Under the pieces are notes generated by a model that made no database searches, was not told where the DNA came from, and was given only the letters and a program-made list of their open reading frames with translations. A stretch of DNA of 64,000 nt from JBCBCP01 sp039817385 (lineage in GTDB: Bacteria; Pseudomonadota; Alphaproteobacteria; Rhodobacterales; Rhodobacteraceae): assembly GCA_039817385.1 (NCBI GenBank), contig JBCBVY010000005.1, forward strand, positions 248,001-312,000, read 5' to 3'. The translations under genes were made by a program, and so were the position numbers. Numbering within the stretch: the first letter of the stretch is position 1; every line of letters begins with the position of its first letter. Shown piece by piece: positions 57,371 through 64,000 of the stretch.

Positions 57371-58339
57371 ATGACCCCCGCCGACATGGAAGCCCGCATC
57401 GTTCGCTATGGCGATCTGCAACCCTGCAAGACCGCCTTCATCGATGCCCATACGCCCGGCTCCGACCAGAAAGAGAACTTTACGATCATCGGTGGCGGGG
57501 TGAGCGAGTCGCCTGATCAGCACGTACACATCTCCATCCCGCACGGCTTCAACATCGGCGCGGCAGGCCAGCCGCCGAAGTGCCGCAATTCCCTGCACAA
57601 CCACCGTACGGCGGAGGTTTTCTTCGTCCTGTCAGGGCGTTGGCGGTTTTTCTGGGGGGAGCATGGCGACGCGGGTGAGGTGATCCTTGAGGAGGGCGAC
57701 ATTTTCAACATCCCCACCAATATCTTCCGCGGGTTCGAAAATATCGGCACCGATTACGGGATGATCATGGCGATCCTGGGCGGGGATGATTCGGGCGGCG
57801 GCGTGATCTGGGCGCCGCATGTGATTGAGGATGCCAAGGCGCACGGGCTGGTGCTGGGCGAGAATGGCAAGCTTTATGACAGCAAGAAGGGCGAAAGCCT
57901 GCCCAATGGCGTGGCCCCTATGCCATTGCTTTCAAATGAAGAGTTGGACAAGGTCGATGCGCCCTCCACGATGCAGGTGATCGGCGGCTATGTGCGCCGC
58001 TACCTTGATATGTACGCGCTGGCGGAGGCGGGCACCCCGTGCAAGGTGATCGGAGAGGCCGGCATCATCCGTGACAAACCGGGGTTCGAGGTTGACTTGC
58101 TGACGCGGAAATCCTCCAGTGAAAACATGCACATGCATAACCGCCCCTCGGTCTTGATGCCGGTCAAGGGCCATTGGCGCGTGATGTGGGAGGACGGGTC
58201 GGCCACCCTTGCCCCAGGCGATACGATGTCCGTGCCCGCGGGTCTTCCGCACCGGGCGGAGCCGTCGATGACGGGCGAGGCCGCGCTCTACCACGTGATT
58301 GCTACGGACGATTCCGCTGGCGCGACGTGGAGGGGCTAA
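57371..58339 (+). CDS. Double-cupin protein, gentisate-dioxygenase-like
   Basis: A 322-residue bicupin. Cupin 1 (about 75-150) has SLHNHRTAEVFFVLSGRWRF with the HxH and Glu ligands, but motif 2 reads PTNIFRGFEN, so the usual His is Arg. Cupin 2 (about 245-315) has NMHMHNRPSVLMPVKGHWRV with HxH but no following Glu, and motif 2 AGLPHRAEPS with His. Thus neither barrel has the full set of standard ligands. Relatives include gentisate 1,2-dioxygenases. GTG 58340 of the dipeptidase gene follows the stop without a gap. Confidence 0.75.
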   Translation: MTPADMEARIVRYGDLQPCKTAFIDAHTPGSDQKENFTIIGGGVSESPDQHVHISIPHGFNIGAAGQPPKCRNSLHNHRTAEVFFVLSGRWRFFWGEHGDAGEVILEEGDIFNIPTNIFRGFENIGTDYGMIMAILGGDDSGGGVIWAPHVIEDAKAHGLVLGENGKLYDSKKGESLPNGVAPMPLLSNEELDKVDAPSTMQVIGGYVRRYLDMYALAEAGTPCKVIGEAGIIRDKPGFEVDLLTRKSSSENMHMHNRPSVLMPVKGHWRVMWEDGSATLAPGDTMSVPAGLPHRAEPSMTGEAALYHVIATDDSAGATWRG

Positions 58340-59365
58340 GTGCCTGTTTTTGAAGGACATAACGATGCGCTCTCCCGCCTTTGGAATAAGGGCGGCGACC
58401 CTGTGGAGCTGTTCGCGCAGGACATCGGCCATGTGAACGTACCGGCTTGCGCAGCGGGCGGCATGCGCGGCGGGTTCTTCGCCGTCTACTCCCCCGCGGT
58501 GCGCAACGGCTTTTTTGAGCTGGCCCCGGCGACGAAGGCGTTGCCGCTCCCGGAGCCGCTGGAGCCCGGCTGGGCGACGCAATCTGCGCTGGCGCAGGTT
58601 GGCATCGCGCACGCGCTCCAGCGCGCGGGTCAAATCGAGATTGTCACGTCGAAACAACAGCTTGAGGCGTCGTGGGACGCCGAGCCAATCACCTGCATTC
58701 TGCACCTCGAAGGCGCCGAATGCATCGACCCCGAACTGCTGACCCTCGATGCCCTCTACGGCGCGGGCCTGCGCTCCCTCGGCCCCGTCTGGTCGCGGCC
58801 CAACATCTGGGGGCACGGCGTGCCCTTCGCCTATGACACGGACCCGGGCACCGGCCCTGGCCTGAGCGATGACGGGCACCGCCTCGCGCGGCGCTGCGCG
58901 GAGCTGGGCATCCTGCTGGATGTCAGCCATCTCACCCGCAAAGGCTTTGACGATATCGCGGCGCTTGGCCTGCCTGTCATTGCAACCCATTCAAATGCAT
59001 GGGAAATATGCCCCTCCGCCCGAAACCTGACAGACGATCAACTGGACATCATTGCCCAATCTGGTGGGGTCGCGGGTGTCAATTTCGAGCCCTCCTTCAC
59101 CAGCGAGGCCGGCTGGCGCACAGGGCAAAGCACGATTGACGGGCAGGTTGACCAGTTCGCCTACATGCTCGACCGTATGGGCGAAGATCATGTCGTGCTT
59201 GGCTCCGATTTCGACGGCGCGCGCACGCCGCAGGGCATCGCCTCTGCCGCCGATTTACCGCGCTTGATCCGCGCGATGGAAGACCGCCAATTCGGCGCGG
59301 CGGTCATTGACAAAATCACACACGGAACCTGGCTGCGCCTGCTGGGTGAGCACCTCGGAGACTAG
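58340..59365 (+). CDS. Membrane-dipeptidase-family (M19) metallohydrolase
   Basis: A 341-residue TIM-barrel amidohydrolase starting at GTG 58340. The binuclear zinc site is intact: GHND near residue 7 (HxD), HLEGAE, LLDVSHLTRKG, ATHSNAWEICPS and VLGSDFDGA. Members hydrolyse dipeptides, D-amino acid peptides or related amides; the genomic position suggests an amide or N-acyl intermediate of the pathway. No signal peptide is present, so it is cytoplasmic. It follows the cupin gene with zero spacing and precedes the MetE-like gene by four bases. Confidence 0.88.
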   Translation: MPVFEGHNDALSRLWNKGGDPVELFAQDIGHVNVPACAAGGMRGGFFAVYSPAVRNGFFELAPATKALPLPEPLEPGWATQSALAQVGIAHALQRAGQIEIVTSKQQLEASWDAEPITCILHLEGAECIDPELLTLDALYGAGLRSLGPVWSRPNIWGHGVPFAYDTDPGTGPGLSDDGHRLARRCAELGILLDVSHLTRKGFDDIAALGLPVIATHSNAWEICPSARNLTDDQLDIIAQSGGVAGVNFEPSFTSEAGWRTGQSTIDGQVDQFAYMLDRMGEDHVVLGSDFDGARTPQGIASAADLPRLIRAMEDRQFGAAVIDKITHGTWLRLLGEHLGD

Positions 59366-59369
59366 AAAA

Positions 59370-60485
59370 TTGCCAGTAAAAACAACGCATGTCGGCAGCC
59401 TCCCCCGCAGTCAGGAAGTTGTGGATTTCATCTTTGCCCGTGAGCGTGAAGAGCCCTACGATCTGGCCGCTTTCGACGCCTGCATGGCCCGTGCGGTGGA
59501 TGAAACGGTGGCCCGGCAGGTCGACGCCGGGGTGGACATCGTGAGCGATGGCGAGACGTCAAAGATCAGCTATGCCACCTACGTCAAGGACCGCTACACC
59601 GGGTTTTCCGGCGATAGCCCGCGCAATGCACCCGCCGACCTGAAGCAGTTTCCGACCTTCCTCAAGCGCCTTGCTGATGCGGGCGGCACGCCGCAATACG
59701 CGCGGCCCATGTGCACGGGGGAGGTCCGCTCCAAGGGGCAAGGGGAGCTTGAGAAGGACATCGCCAACCTCAAGGATGCGATGGCGACGCATGGGGTGGA
59801 ACGCGGTTTCATGAACGCGGCCAGCCCTGGCGTTATCGCCCTGTTCTTGCAGAACGATTTCTACCCCACGCGCGACGCCTACCTTGCAGCGCTCGCGGAC
59901 GCGATGAAGGCGGAATACGAGACGATTGTGGCCTCGGGCCTCGACCTGCAGCTGGATTGCCCTGACCTCGCCCTGTCGCGGCACATGCTGTTCAACGACC
60001 TGAGCGATGCGGAGTTCATCAAGGTCGCGGACGCGCATGTGGAAGCGCTGAACCATGCGTTGGCGGATGTGCCGGAAGAGAAGGTGCGCATCCACATCTG
60101 CTGGGGCAATTACGAGGGCCCGCATGTCTGCGATATCCCGATGGCGCAGATGTTCGACACGCTGATGTCGGCCAAGGCGCGCTATGTCCTGTTTGAAACG
60201 TCCAACCCCCGCCACGCGCACGAATGGACGGTCTTCCGCGACCGCAAGGCGGATATCCCGGACGGCAAGGTGCTGGTGCCGGGTGTGGTGGACACGACGA
60301 CAAATTTTGTCGAACATCCAGAAGTTGTCGCGCAACGCATTGAACGGTTTACGCAAATCGTGGGAGATGACCGCGTGATCGCGGGCTCCGATTGCGGGTT
60401 TGGCACCTTTGCTGGCTTTGGTGCGGTCGATCCAGAGATTGCTTATGCCAAGCTCGAAGCGCTCAGCGAAGGGGCAAAAATGTGA
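59370..60485 (+). CDS. MetE C-terminal-like zinc transferase
   Basis: A 371-residue protein homologous to the catalytic half of cobalamin-independent methionine synthase. The N-terminus is KTTHVGSLPRS and the zinc ligands are in place: His242 and Cys244 in IHICWGN, Glu276 in VLFETSN and Cys342 in AGSDCGFGT. Full MetE is about 750 residues, so this is not a normal methionine synthase. The same compact form includes epoxyalkane:CoM transferases and other alkyl-thiol transferases. The TTG start has GGAG 9 bases upstream. It may demethylate or alkylate a thiol in the pathway. Confidence 0.82.
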   Translation: MPVKTTHVGSLPRSQEVVDFIFAREREEPYDLAAFDACMARAVDETVARQVDAGVDIVSDGETSKISYATYVKDRYTGFSGDSPRNAPADLKQFPTFLKRLADAGGTPQYARPMCTGEVRSKGQGELEKDIANLKDAMATHGVERGFMNAASPGVIALFLQNDFYPTRDAYLAALADAMKAEYETIVASGLDLQLDCPDLALSRHMLFNDLSDAEFIKVADAHVEALNHALADVPEEKVRIHICWGNYEGPHVCDIPMAQMFDTLMSAKARYVLFETSNPRHAHEWTVFRDRKADIPDGKVLVPGVVDTTTNFVEHPEVVAQRIERFTQIVGDDRVIAGSDCGFGTFAGFGAVDPEIAYAKLEALSEGAKM

Positions 60486-61177
60486 TGGACAACGCCCTGC
60501 ACACCCTCCTGAAATCCGTCGACACGCCCACCGTCTGCAACGCGATCGAGGTCGCGCAGGGGCGGCGCGGCTTCAGCGCCTTTACCCGCGGCACGATGCT
60601 GGCCTCCGACCCTGCGGGCGTGATGGTTGGCTATGCCCGCACCGCCCGCATCCGCGCCGTTGCCCCGCCGACCGAGGATGCCGCCACCATCAAGGCGCGC
60701 CGGATGGCCTATTACAAGTACATGTCTGAAGGCCCGCGCCCCGCCGTCTGCGCCGTGCAGGACCTCGACGTGCCCGCCGCCATCGGCGCCTATTGGGGCG
60801 AAGTGAACACCAGCATTCACAAGGCGTTTGGTCTGTCCGGCACGCTGACCGACGGCGTGATGCGCGACCTTGGCGATCTGGCCGAGGGGTATCCGGTGGT
60901 TGCAGGCTCCATCGGGCCGAGCCACGGCTTTGTGCATGTGGTCGATTACGGCGCGCCGGTCCGCATCTTTGGCCTCGATATTGCCGAAGGTGACCTGATC
61001 CACGCCGACCGGCACGGCGCCGTGGTGATCCCCGAAGACGTCATTCCGGAGTTGGCAGAAGCCATCGCCAGCCTGCACCGGGCCGAGGGGATCGTCTTTG
61101 ACGCGGTGAAGGGCAAGCAGATCAGTTTTGAAGCGTTTGAGGCCGCCTGGGCCGCGTTCGAGGCGGCGCGCACATGA
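60485..61177 (+). CDS. RraA-like / HMG-aldolase-family protein
   Basis: A 230-residue protein of the class II pyruvate aldolase-like RraA family. The active-site pieces are GTLTDGVMRDLGDLAEGYPV (Arg-Asp pair) and LIHADRHGAVVIPEDVI, both conserved in 4-hydroxy-4-methyl-2-oxoglutarate aldolases and oxaloacetate decarboxylases. It is thus a candidate retro-aldolase or decarboxylase for the last steps of the pathway. The ATG overlaps the MetE-like stop by one base and its stop overlaps the FAH start by ATGA. Confidence 0.86.
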   Translation: MDNALHTLLKSVDTPTVCNAIEVAQGRRGFSAFTRGTMLASDPAGVMVGYARTARIRAVAPPTEDAATIKARRMAYYKYMSEGPRPAVCAVQDLDVPAAIGAYWGEVNTSIHKAFGLSGTLTDGVMRDLGDLAEGYPVVAGSIGPSHGFVHVVDYGAPVRIFGLDIAEGDLIHADRHGAVVIPEDVIPELAEAIASLHRAEGIVFDAVKGKQISFEAFEAAWAAFEAART

Positions 61178-62016
61178 GACTTGTCCGCCACGGCCTCGCG
61201 GGTGCCGAAAAACCCGGCCTGATCGACGCGCAAGGGCAGGTGCGTGACCTGTCGGAGCATATCCCAGACATCACCGGGGCGACGCTTGCGCCTGATGTGC
61301 TGGACACGCTGGCCCAGATCGATCCAGAGACGCTGCCGGTGGTCGATGCCCCGCGCCTTGGCCCCTGCATCGGCGGCGTGGGCAAGTTCATGTGCATCGG
61401 TCTGAACTATTCCGACCATGCGGCGGAGGCGGGCATGCCAATCCCCGACCATCCGATCCTCTTTATGAAGGCCACATCGGCCATTTGCGGCCCCACCGAC
61501 CCGCTGGTGCTGCCCCGCGGCTCAAAAGCCACCGATTGGGAGGTCGAGCTGGCCGTCATCATCGGCACCCGCGCGAAATATGTCAGCGAAGCGGGCGCCC
61601 TGTCCCACGTCGCGGGTTATTGTGTGACCAATGATGTGTCAGAGCGAGACTTTCAGCTGGGCCTGACCGGCCAATGGACCAAGGGCAAAAGCTGCGACAG
61701 CTTCGGCCCGCTCGGCCCCTGGCTGGTGACGGCGGACGCGGTGCCTGACCCCCAGAACCTCGCACTCTCCCTGACCGTCAACGGCGCGCAGATGCAGACG
61801 GGCAACACGGACAAAATGGTCTTCTCTGTCGCGCAGATCATCGCGCATCTCAGCACGCTGATGACGCTGCACCCCGGCGACGTGATCGCCACAGGCACCC
61901 CGCCCGGGGTGGGCATGGGCATGGACCCGAAGGTCTATCTTAGTGAAGGCGATGTGGTCGAGGCGTCCATCGAAGGACTCGGCGCCCAGCGGCAGGTGGC
62001 GATTGCCGACACGTAG
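61174..62016 (+). CDS. Fumarylacetoacetate-hydrolase-family protein
   Basis: A 280-residue FAH enzyme. Metal ligands fall in TDWEVELAVIIG (Glu-x-Glu) and VTNDVSERDFQL (Asp), with CIGLNYSDHAAEAGMPIP and TGTPPGVGMGMDP typical of the family. The whole sequence looks like 2,4-diketo-3-deoxy-L-fuconate hydrolases and isomerases, which cleave or hydrate 2,4-dioxo acids. It is the last gene on the plus strand of the island and is coupled to the RraA-like gene. A perfect hairpin follows its stop. Confidence 0.9.
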   Translation: MRLVRHGLAGAEKPGLIDAQGQVRDLSEHIPDITGATLAPDVLDTLAQIDPETLPVVDAPRLGPCIGGVGKFMCIGLNYSDHAAEAGMPIPDHPILFMKATSAICGPTDPLVLPRGSKATDWEVELAVIIGTRAKYVSEAGALSHVAGYCVTNDVSERDFQLGLTGQWTKGKSCDSFGPLGPWLVTADAVPDPQNLALSLTVNGAQMQTGNTDKMVFSVAQIIAHLSTLMTLHPGDVIATGTPPGVGMGMDPKVYLSEGDVVEASIEGLGAQRQVAIADT

Positions 62017-62035
62017 GGTGGGGTTTCACCCCACC
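62017..62035. terminator. Hairpin between FAH and enolase-superfamily genes
   Basis: GGTGGGGT-TTC-ACCCCACC begins at the base after the FAH stop and ends just before the stop of the convergent gene. Strong 8-bp stem; no T-run. Confidence 0.6.
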
Positions 62036-62036
62036 G

Positions 62037-63269
62037 CTAGTCCTTGATCGACGGCGCCCCCCCTTCAAAGGCGTTCCCGTTCACGTAATCGCACGGGTCT
62101 TCCTGCATCTGCAGGTGCAGCCCATCGCCGGTGTAGGGATGCGCGCGGGCGAGGGCCTCGTCCACCTCGATGCCAAGGCCCGGCGCTTCGGGCGGGGTGA
62201 TGAAGCCATCCTCGACCCGGATGCTGCCCTTGATCAGCGCGTCGTGGAACGGCGTTTCAATCGTCTCTGCCATCAGCAGGTTGGGGATGGAAGCGGCGAG
62301 GTGGATGTTTGCCGCCCACTCCACCGGCCCCGCATAAAGGTGCGGCGCCATCTGCGCGCCAAAGACCTCGGCCACCCCTGCGACCTTCTTTATCTCCCAA
62401 ATCCCGCCCGCGCGGCCCAGCGCCGGTTGCAGGATTTCCGCCGCGCCCGCGCGCAGGACTGCGCCAAACTCGGCCTTCGTCGTCAGCCGCTCGCCCGTCG
62501 CCACGGGAATACGCACCCCGCGCGACACCCGCGCCATCCCCTCCACATCGTCGGGCGGCACCGGCTCTTCGAACCACAGGGGGGAATACGGCTCCAAAGC
62601 CTGCCCCAACCGGATCGCGCCCGCGGGATTGAACTGCCCATGCGTGCCAAAAAGCAGGTCCGCCTTATCCCCCACCGCCTCCCGGATCGCGGCGCAAAAG
62701 GCCACGGACATGGTGATGTCGGACATCGCGGGCATGTGCCCGCCGCGCATCGTGTAGGGGCCTGCGGGGTCGAATTTCACCGCCGTATAGCCCCGCGCCA
62801 CCGCATCCGCCGCGGCCACGCCTGCCATCTCGGGCGACGTCCAGAACTCGGTCATATCCTGCCCTGGCAGCGGGTAAAGGTAGGTATAGGCCCGCACCCG
62901 GTCCCACATCTTCCCACCCAAGAGCGCCCAGACGGGCCGCCCCCGCGCCTTGCCAAGGATGTCCCAGCAGGCGATCTCCAGCCCCGAGAACGCGCCAATG
63001 ACGGTCGGATCGGGCCGCTGGGTGAAGCCGGAGGAATAGGCGCGGCGGAACATCTTCTCGATGTTTTCGGGGCTTTCTCCCTGCATGTGCCGGGCAAAGA
63101 CGTCGCGGATCACCGCCTCCATCGCAACCGGTCCAACGGTCGCGGCATAACACTCCCCCCAGCCGGTCATCCCGTCATCGGTGGTCAGCTTCACAATGAT
63201 CCAATACCGCCCGCCCCAGCCGGGGGCCGGGGGCGCGGTCACGATCACATCCAGATCAACCAGTTGCAT
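62037..63269 (-). CDS. Enolase-superfamily dehydratase/racemase (MR subgroup)
   Basis: A 410-residue protein with the capping domain (1-120) and a TIM barrel. The barrel has VKFDP with KxD (165-167), the third-strand position FGTHGQF (207-213), WFEEPVP with Glu234, ATGERLTTKAEFGAVL with Glu260, and QMAPHLYAGP with a His. The usual metal Asp on the third strand is not evident since this strand reads GTH. MR-type enzymes dehydrate sugar acids or racemise alpha-hydroxy acids, so it fits a sugar-acid pathway. It starts 4 bases after the MFS gene stop. Confidence 0.85.
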   Translation of the reverse strand: MQLVDLDVIVTAPPAPGWGGRYWIIVKLTTDDGMTGWGECYAATVGPVAMEAVIRDVFARHMQGESPENIEKMFRRAYSSGFTQRPDPTVIGAFSGLEIACWDILGKARGRPVWALLGGKMWDRVRAYTYLYPLPGQDMTEFWTSPEMAGVAAADAVARGYTAVKFDPAGPYTMRGGHMPAMSDITMSVAFCAAIREAVGDKADLLFGTHGQFNPAGAIRLGQALEPYSPLWFEEPVPPDDVEGMARVSRGVRIPVATGERLTTKAEFGAVLRAGAAEILQPALGRAGGIWEIKKVAGVAEVFGAQMAPHLYAGPVEWAANIHLAASIPNLLMAETIETPFHDALIKGSIRVEDGFITPPEAPGLGIEVDEALARAHPYTGDGLHLQMQEDPCDYVNGNAFEGGAPSIKD

Positions 63270-63272
63270 ATC

Positions 63273-64000
63273 TCAACCCTTCTTTTGGCCAGAAATATTC
63301 CGGGGGGTTTGGGGGGCTGGCCCCCCAATAGAGGACTTGGTTTGGGGGGCTGGCCCCCCGTTTTTCGCCGCCCCGGCCACCTCCCGCGTGTGCCCATGCC
63401 GCAGAAAAACCAGAAGCGCGACCACCATCAACCCCGCGGACAGCAGGAACGGCGCGCCGGGAAAACTCATAGGGCGGCTCGGCTCCGCAAAGGCGAAAAA
63501 GACCGAACTCATCACCATCGGCGAAGCGATCATCGCCAGCGCCGACACGGAGGTCAGCGCCCCCTGCAACTCGCCCTGTTGATCGTCCCGCACGGCTTTG
63601 GACATGATCCCTTGAAGCGCAGGCGTGATGACGGCGGCAAAGGCGGCAATCGGCGTCAGGATCAGCGCAACCGTGCCGGAGGACACAAAAGCGATCGCGG
63701 CAAAGGCAAAAATGTCAAAGCCGTGCCCGTAAATCACCGTGCCCCGCTCGCCCAGAACGCGCAAAACCGGGCGGATCAGCCCGGCCTGAACGATGGCCAT
63801 CGTTCCGCCAAAAAGCAGCAGCGACAGGCCGATGGTCGACGGGGTCCAGCCAAACTGCACATTGCCGAAATAGGCCCAGACCGAAGGGTAGACCGCAAAG
63901 GCAAACTGGTAGAGGAAATAGACCCACAAGAGCGCAGCGATCCCCGGCAGCTTGCCCAGCACCTTGAGCGCGCCAAGCGGGTTCGCGCGGCGCCACTCGA
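63273..64000 (-). CDS. MFS transporter, TetA-like (partial)
   Basis: The frame is open from the window edge (64000) down to TGA at 63273-63275; the N-terminus lies beyond the window. The visible part has RRANPLGALKVLGKLPG, about six membrane helices (for example ALLWVYFLYQFAFAVYPSVW, and AFAAIAFVSSGTVALILTPI), and DQQGELQGALTSVSALAMI, as in TetA-type drug exporters. After the last helix the chain continues for about 35 residues (GGPAPQT twice, then PRNISGQKKG) that come from the repeat element. Substrate is unknown; its position suggests export linked to the catabolic island. Confidence 0.85.
   Translation of the reverse strand, partial: EWRRANPLGALKVLGKLPGIAALLWVYFLYQFAFAVYPSVWAYFGNVQFGWTPSTIGLSLLLFGGTMAIVQAGLIRPVLRVLGERGTVIYGHGFDIFAFAAIAFVSSGTVALILTPIAAFAAVITPALQGIMSKAVRDDQQGELQGALTSVSALAMIASPMVMSSVFFAFAEPSRPMSFPGAPFLLSAGLMVVALLVFLRHGHTREVAGAAKNGGPAPQTKSSIGGPAPQTPRNISGQKKG
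63277..63359 (-). repeat. Hairpin-tail element copy J plus extra hairpin K, within the MFS coding region
   Basis: Minus-strand reading of 63277-63328: TTGGGGGGCCAGCCCCCCAA, ACCCCCCGGAATATTT, then CTGGCCAAAAGAAGGG. A second stem GGGGGGC-TG-GCCCCCC lies at 63344-63359. Both are in frame with the MFS gene and encode its C-terminal tail, where GGPAPQT appears twice. The tail AAGAAGGG is also near the start of the enolase-family gene. Confidence 0.75.

Noticed and set aside
1..64000. CRISPR arrays, tRNA or rRNA genes, integrases and insertion sequences
   Set aside because: No regularly spaced repeats, cloverleaf-like sequences, rRNA segments or transposase/integrase motifs were seen on either strand.

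Overview
The window reads as chromosomal DNA of a marine-type alphaproteobacterium, most likely a Roseobacter-group member of the Rhodobacteraceae. The evidence is high GC throughout, genes packed with ATGA/TGATG overlaps, a fused MaeB malic enzyme, DmdB/DmdC-like acyl-CoA enzymes and LiuR-like MerR regulators. I see no rRNA, tRNA, CRISPR, transposase or prophage genes, and no break in coding style that would mark a recent island.

Layout. 1-4.2 kb: end of a membrane protein, an ankyrin/beta-propeller protein, glyA and NAD kinase. 4.2-9.7 kb: a minus-strand carbon-metabolism block with a class III nucleotide cyclase coupled to prpE, then maeB. 9.8-14.5 kb: a cupin protein and a pyrimidine/nucleoside salvage operon (cdd-deoA-deoB) followed by upp. 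14.6-21.3 kb: a SPOR-domain protein, an M48-like degenerate protein, an acyl-CoA synthetase, an EamA transporter, a sulfotransferase and a Hint-domain protein. 21.5-31.5 kb: a minus-strand beta-oxidation region (fadJ, an NTF2-like protein, fadA, GST, two acyl-CoA dehydrogenases) headed by a MerR regulator with a LiuR-like palindrome, then a universal stress protein and a second MerR gene. 31.7-44.8 kb: thioesterases, a MATE exporter, pyrD with two small partners, EamA, ABM/NIPSNAP/ArsR, a 5'-nucleotidase, an SRAP protein, gcdH and a fused E1 alpha-beta dehydrogenase.

44.8-63.3 kb is the most interesting part: a long plus-strand catabolic island with an ABC importer, three related SnoaL/NTF2-like proteins, a HisD/HpsN-like dehydrogenase, an SDR, a LacI regulator, a K+-channel-like protein, a flavin-binding protein, a double cupin, an M19 dipeptidase, a MetE-like zinc transferase, an RraA-like aldolase and an FAH hydrolase. 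A minus-strand enolase-superfamily enzyme and an MFS exporter close it. A 16-bp palindrome with central CG in front of the importer is the obvious candidate LacI operator. I cannot name the substrate. The set of folds fits non-phosphorylative breakdown of an unusual hydroxy or deoxy acid, possibly methylated, with an FAH-type C-C cleavage and an RraA-type retro-aldol step.

A second theme is repeats. At least ten copies of one intergenic element (GC-rich hairpin, short T-rich stretch, then a purine tail like AGAGAAGG or AAAGAAG) are scattered through the window. In several places the tail serves as the Shine-Dalgarno of the next gene, and in one it is translated into the C-terminus of the MFS protein. 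A different set of AT-rich palindromes with TTGAA-like centres occurs between genes and once inside a coding sequence.
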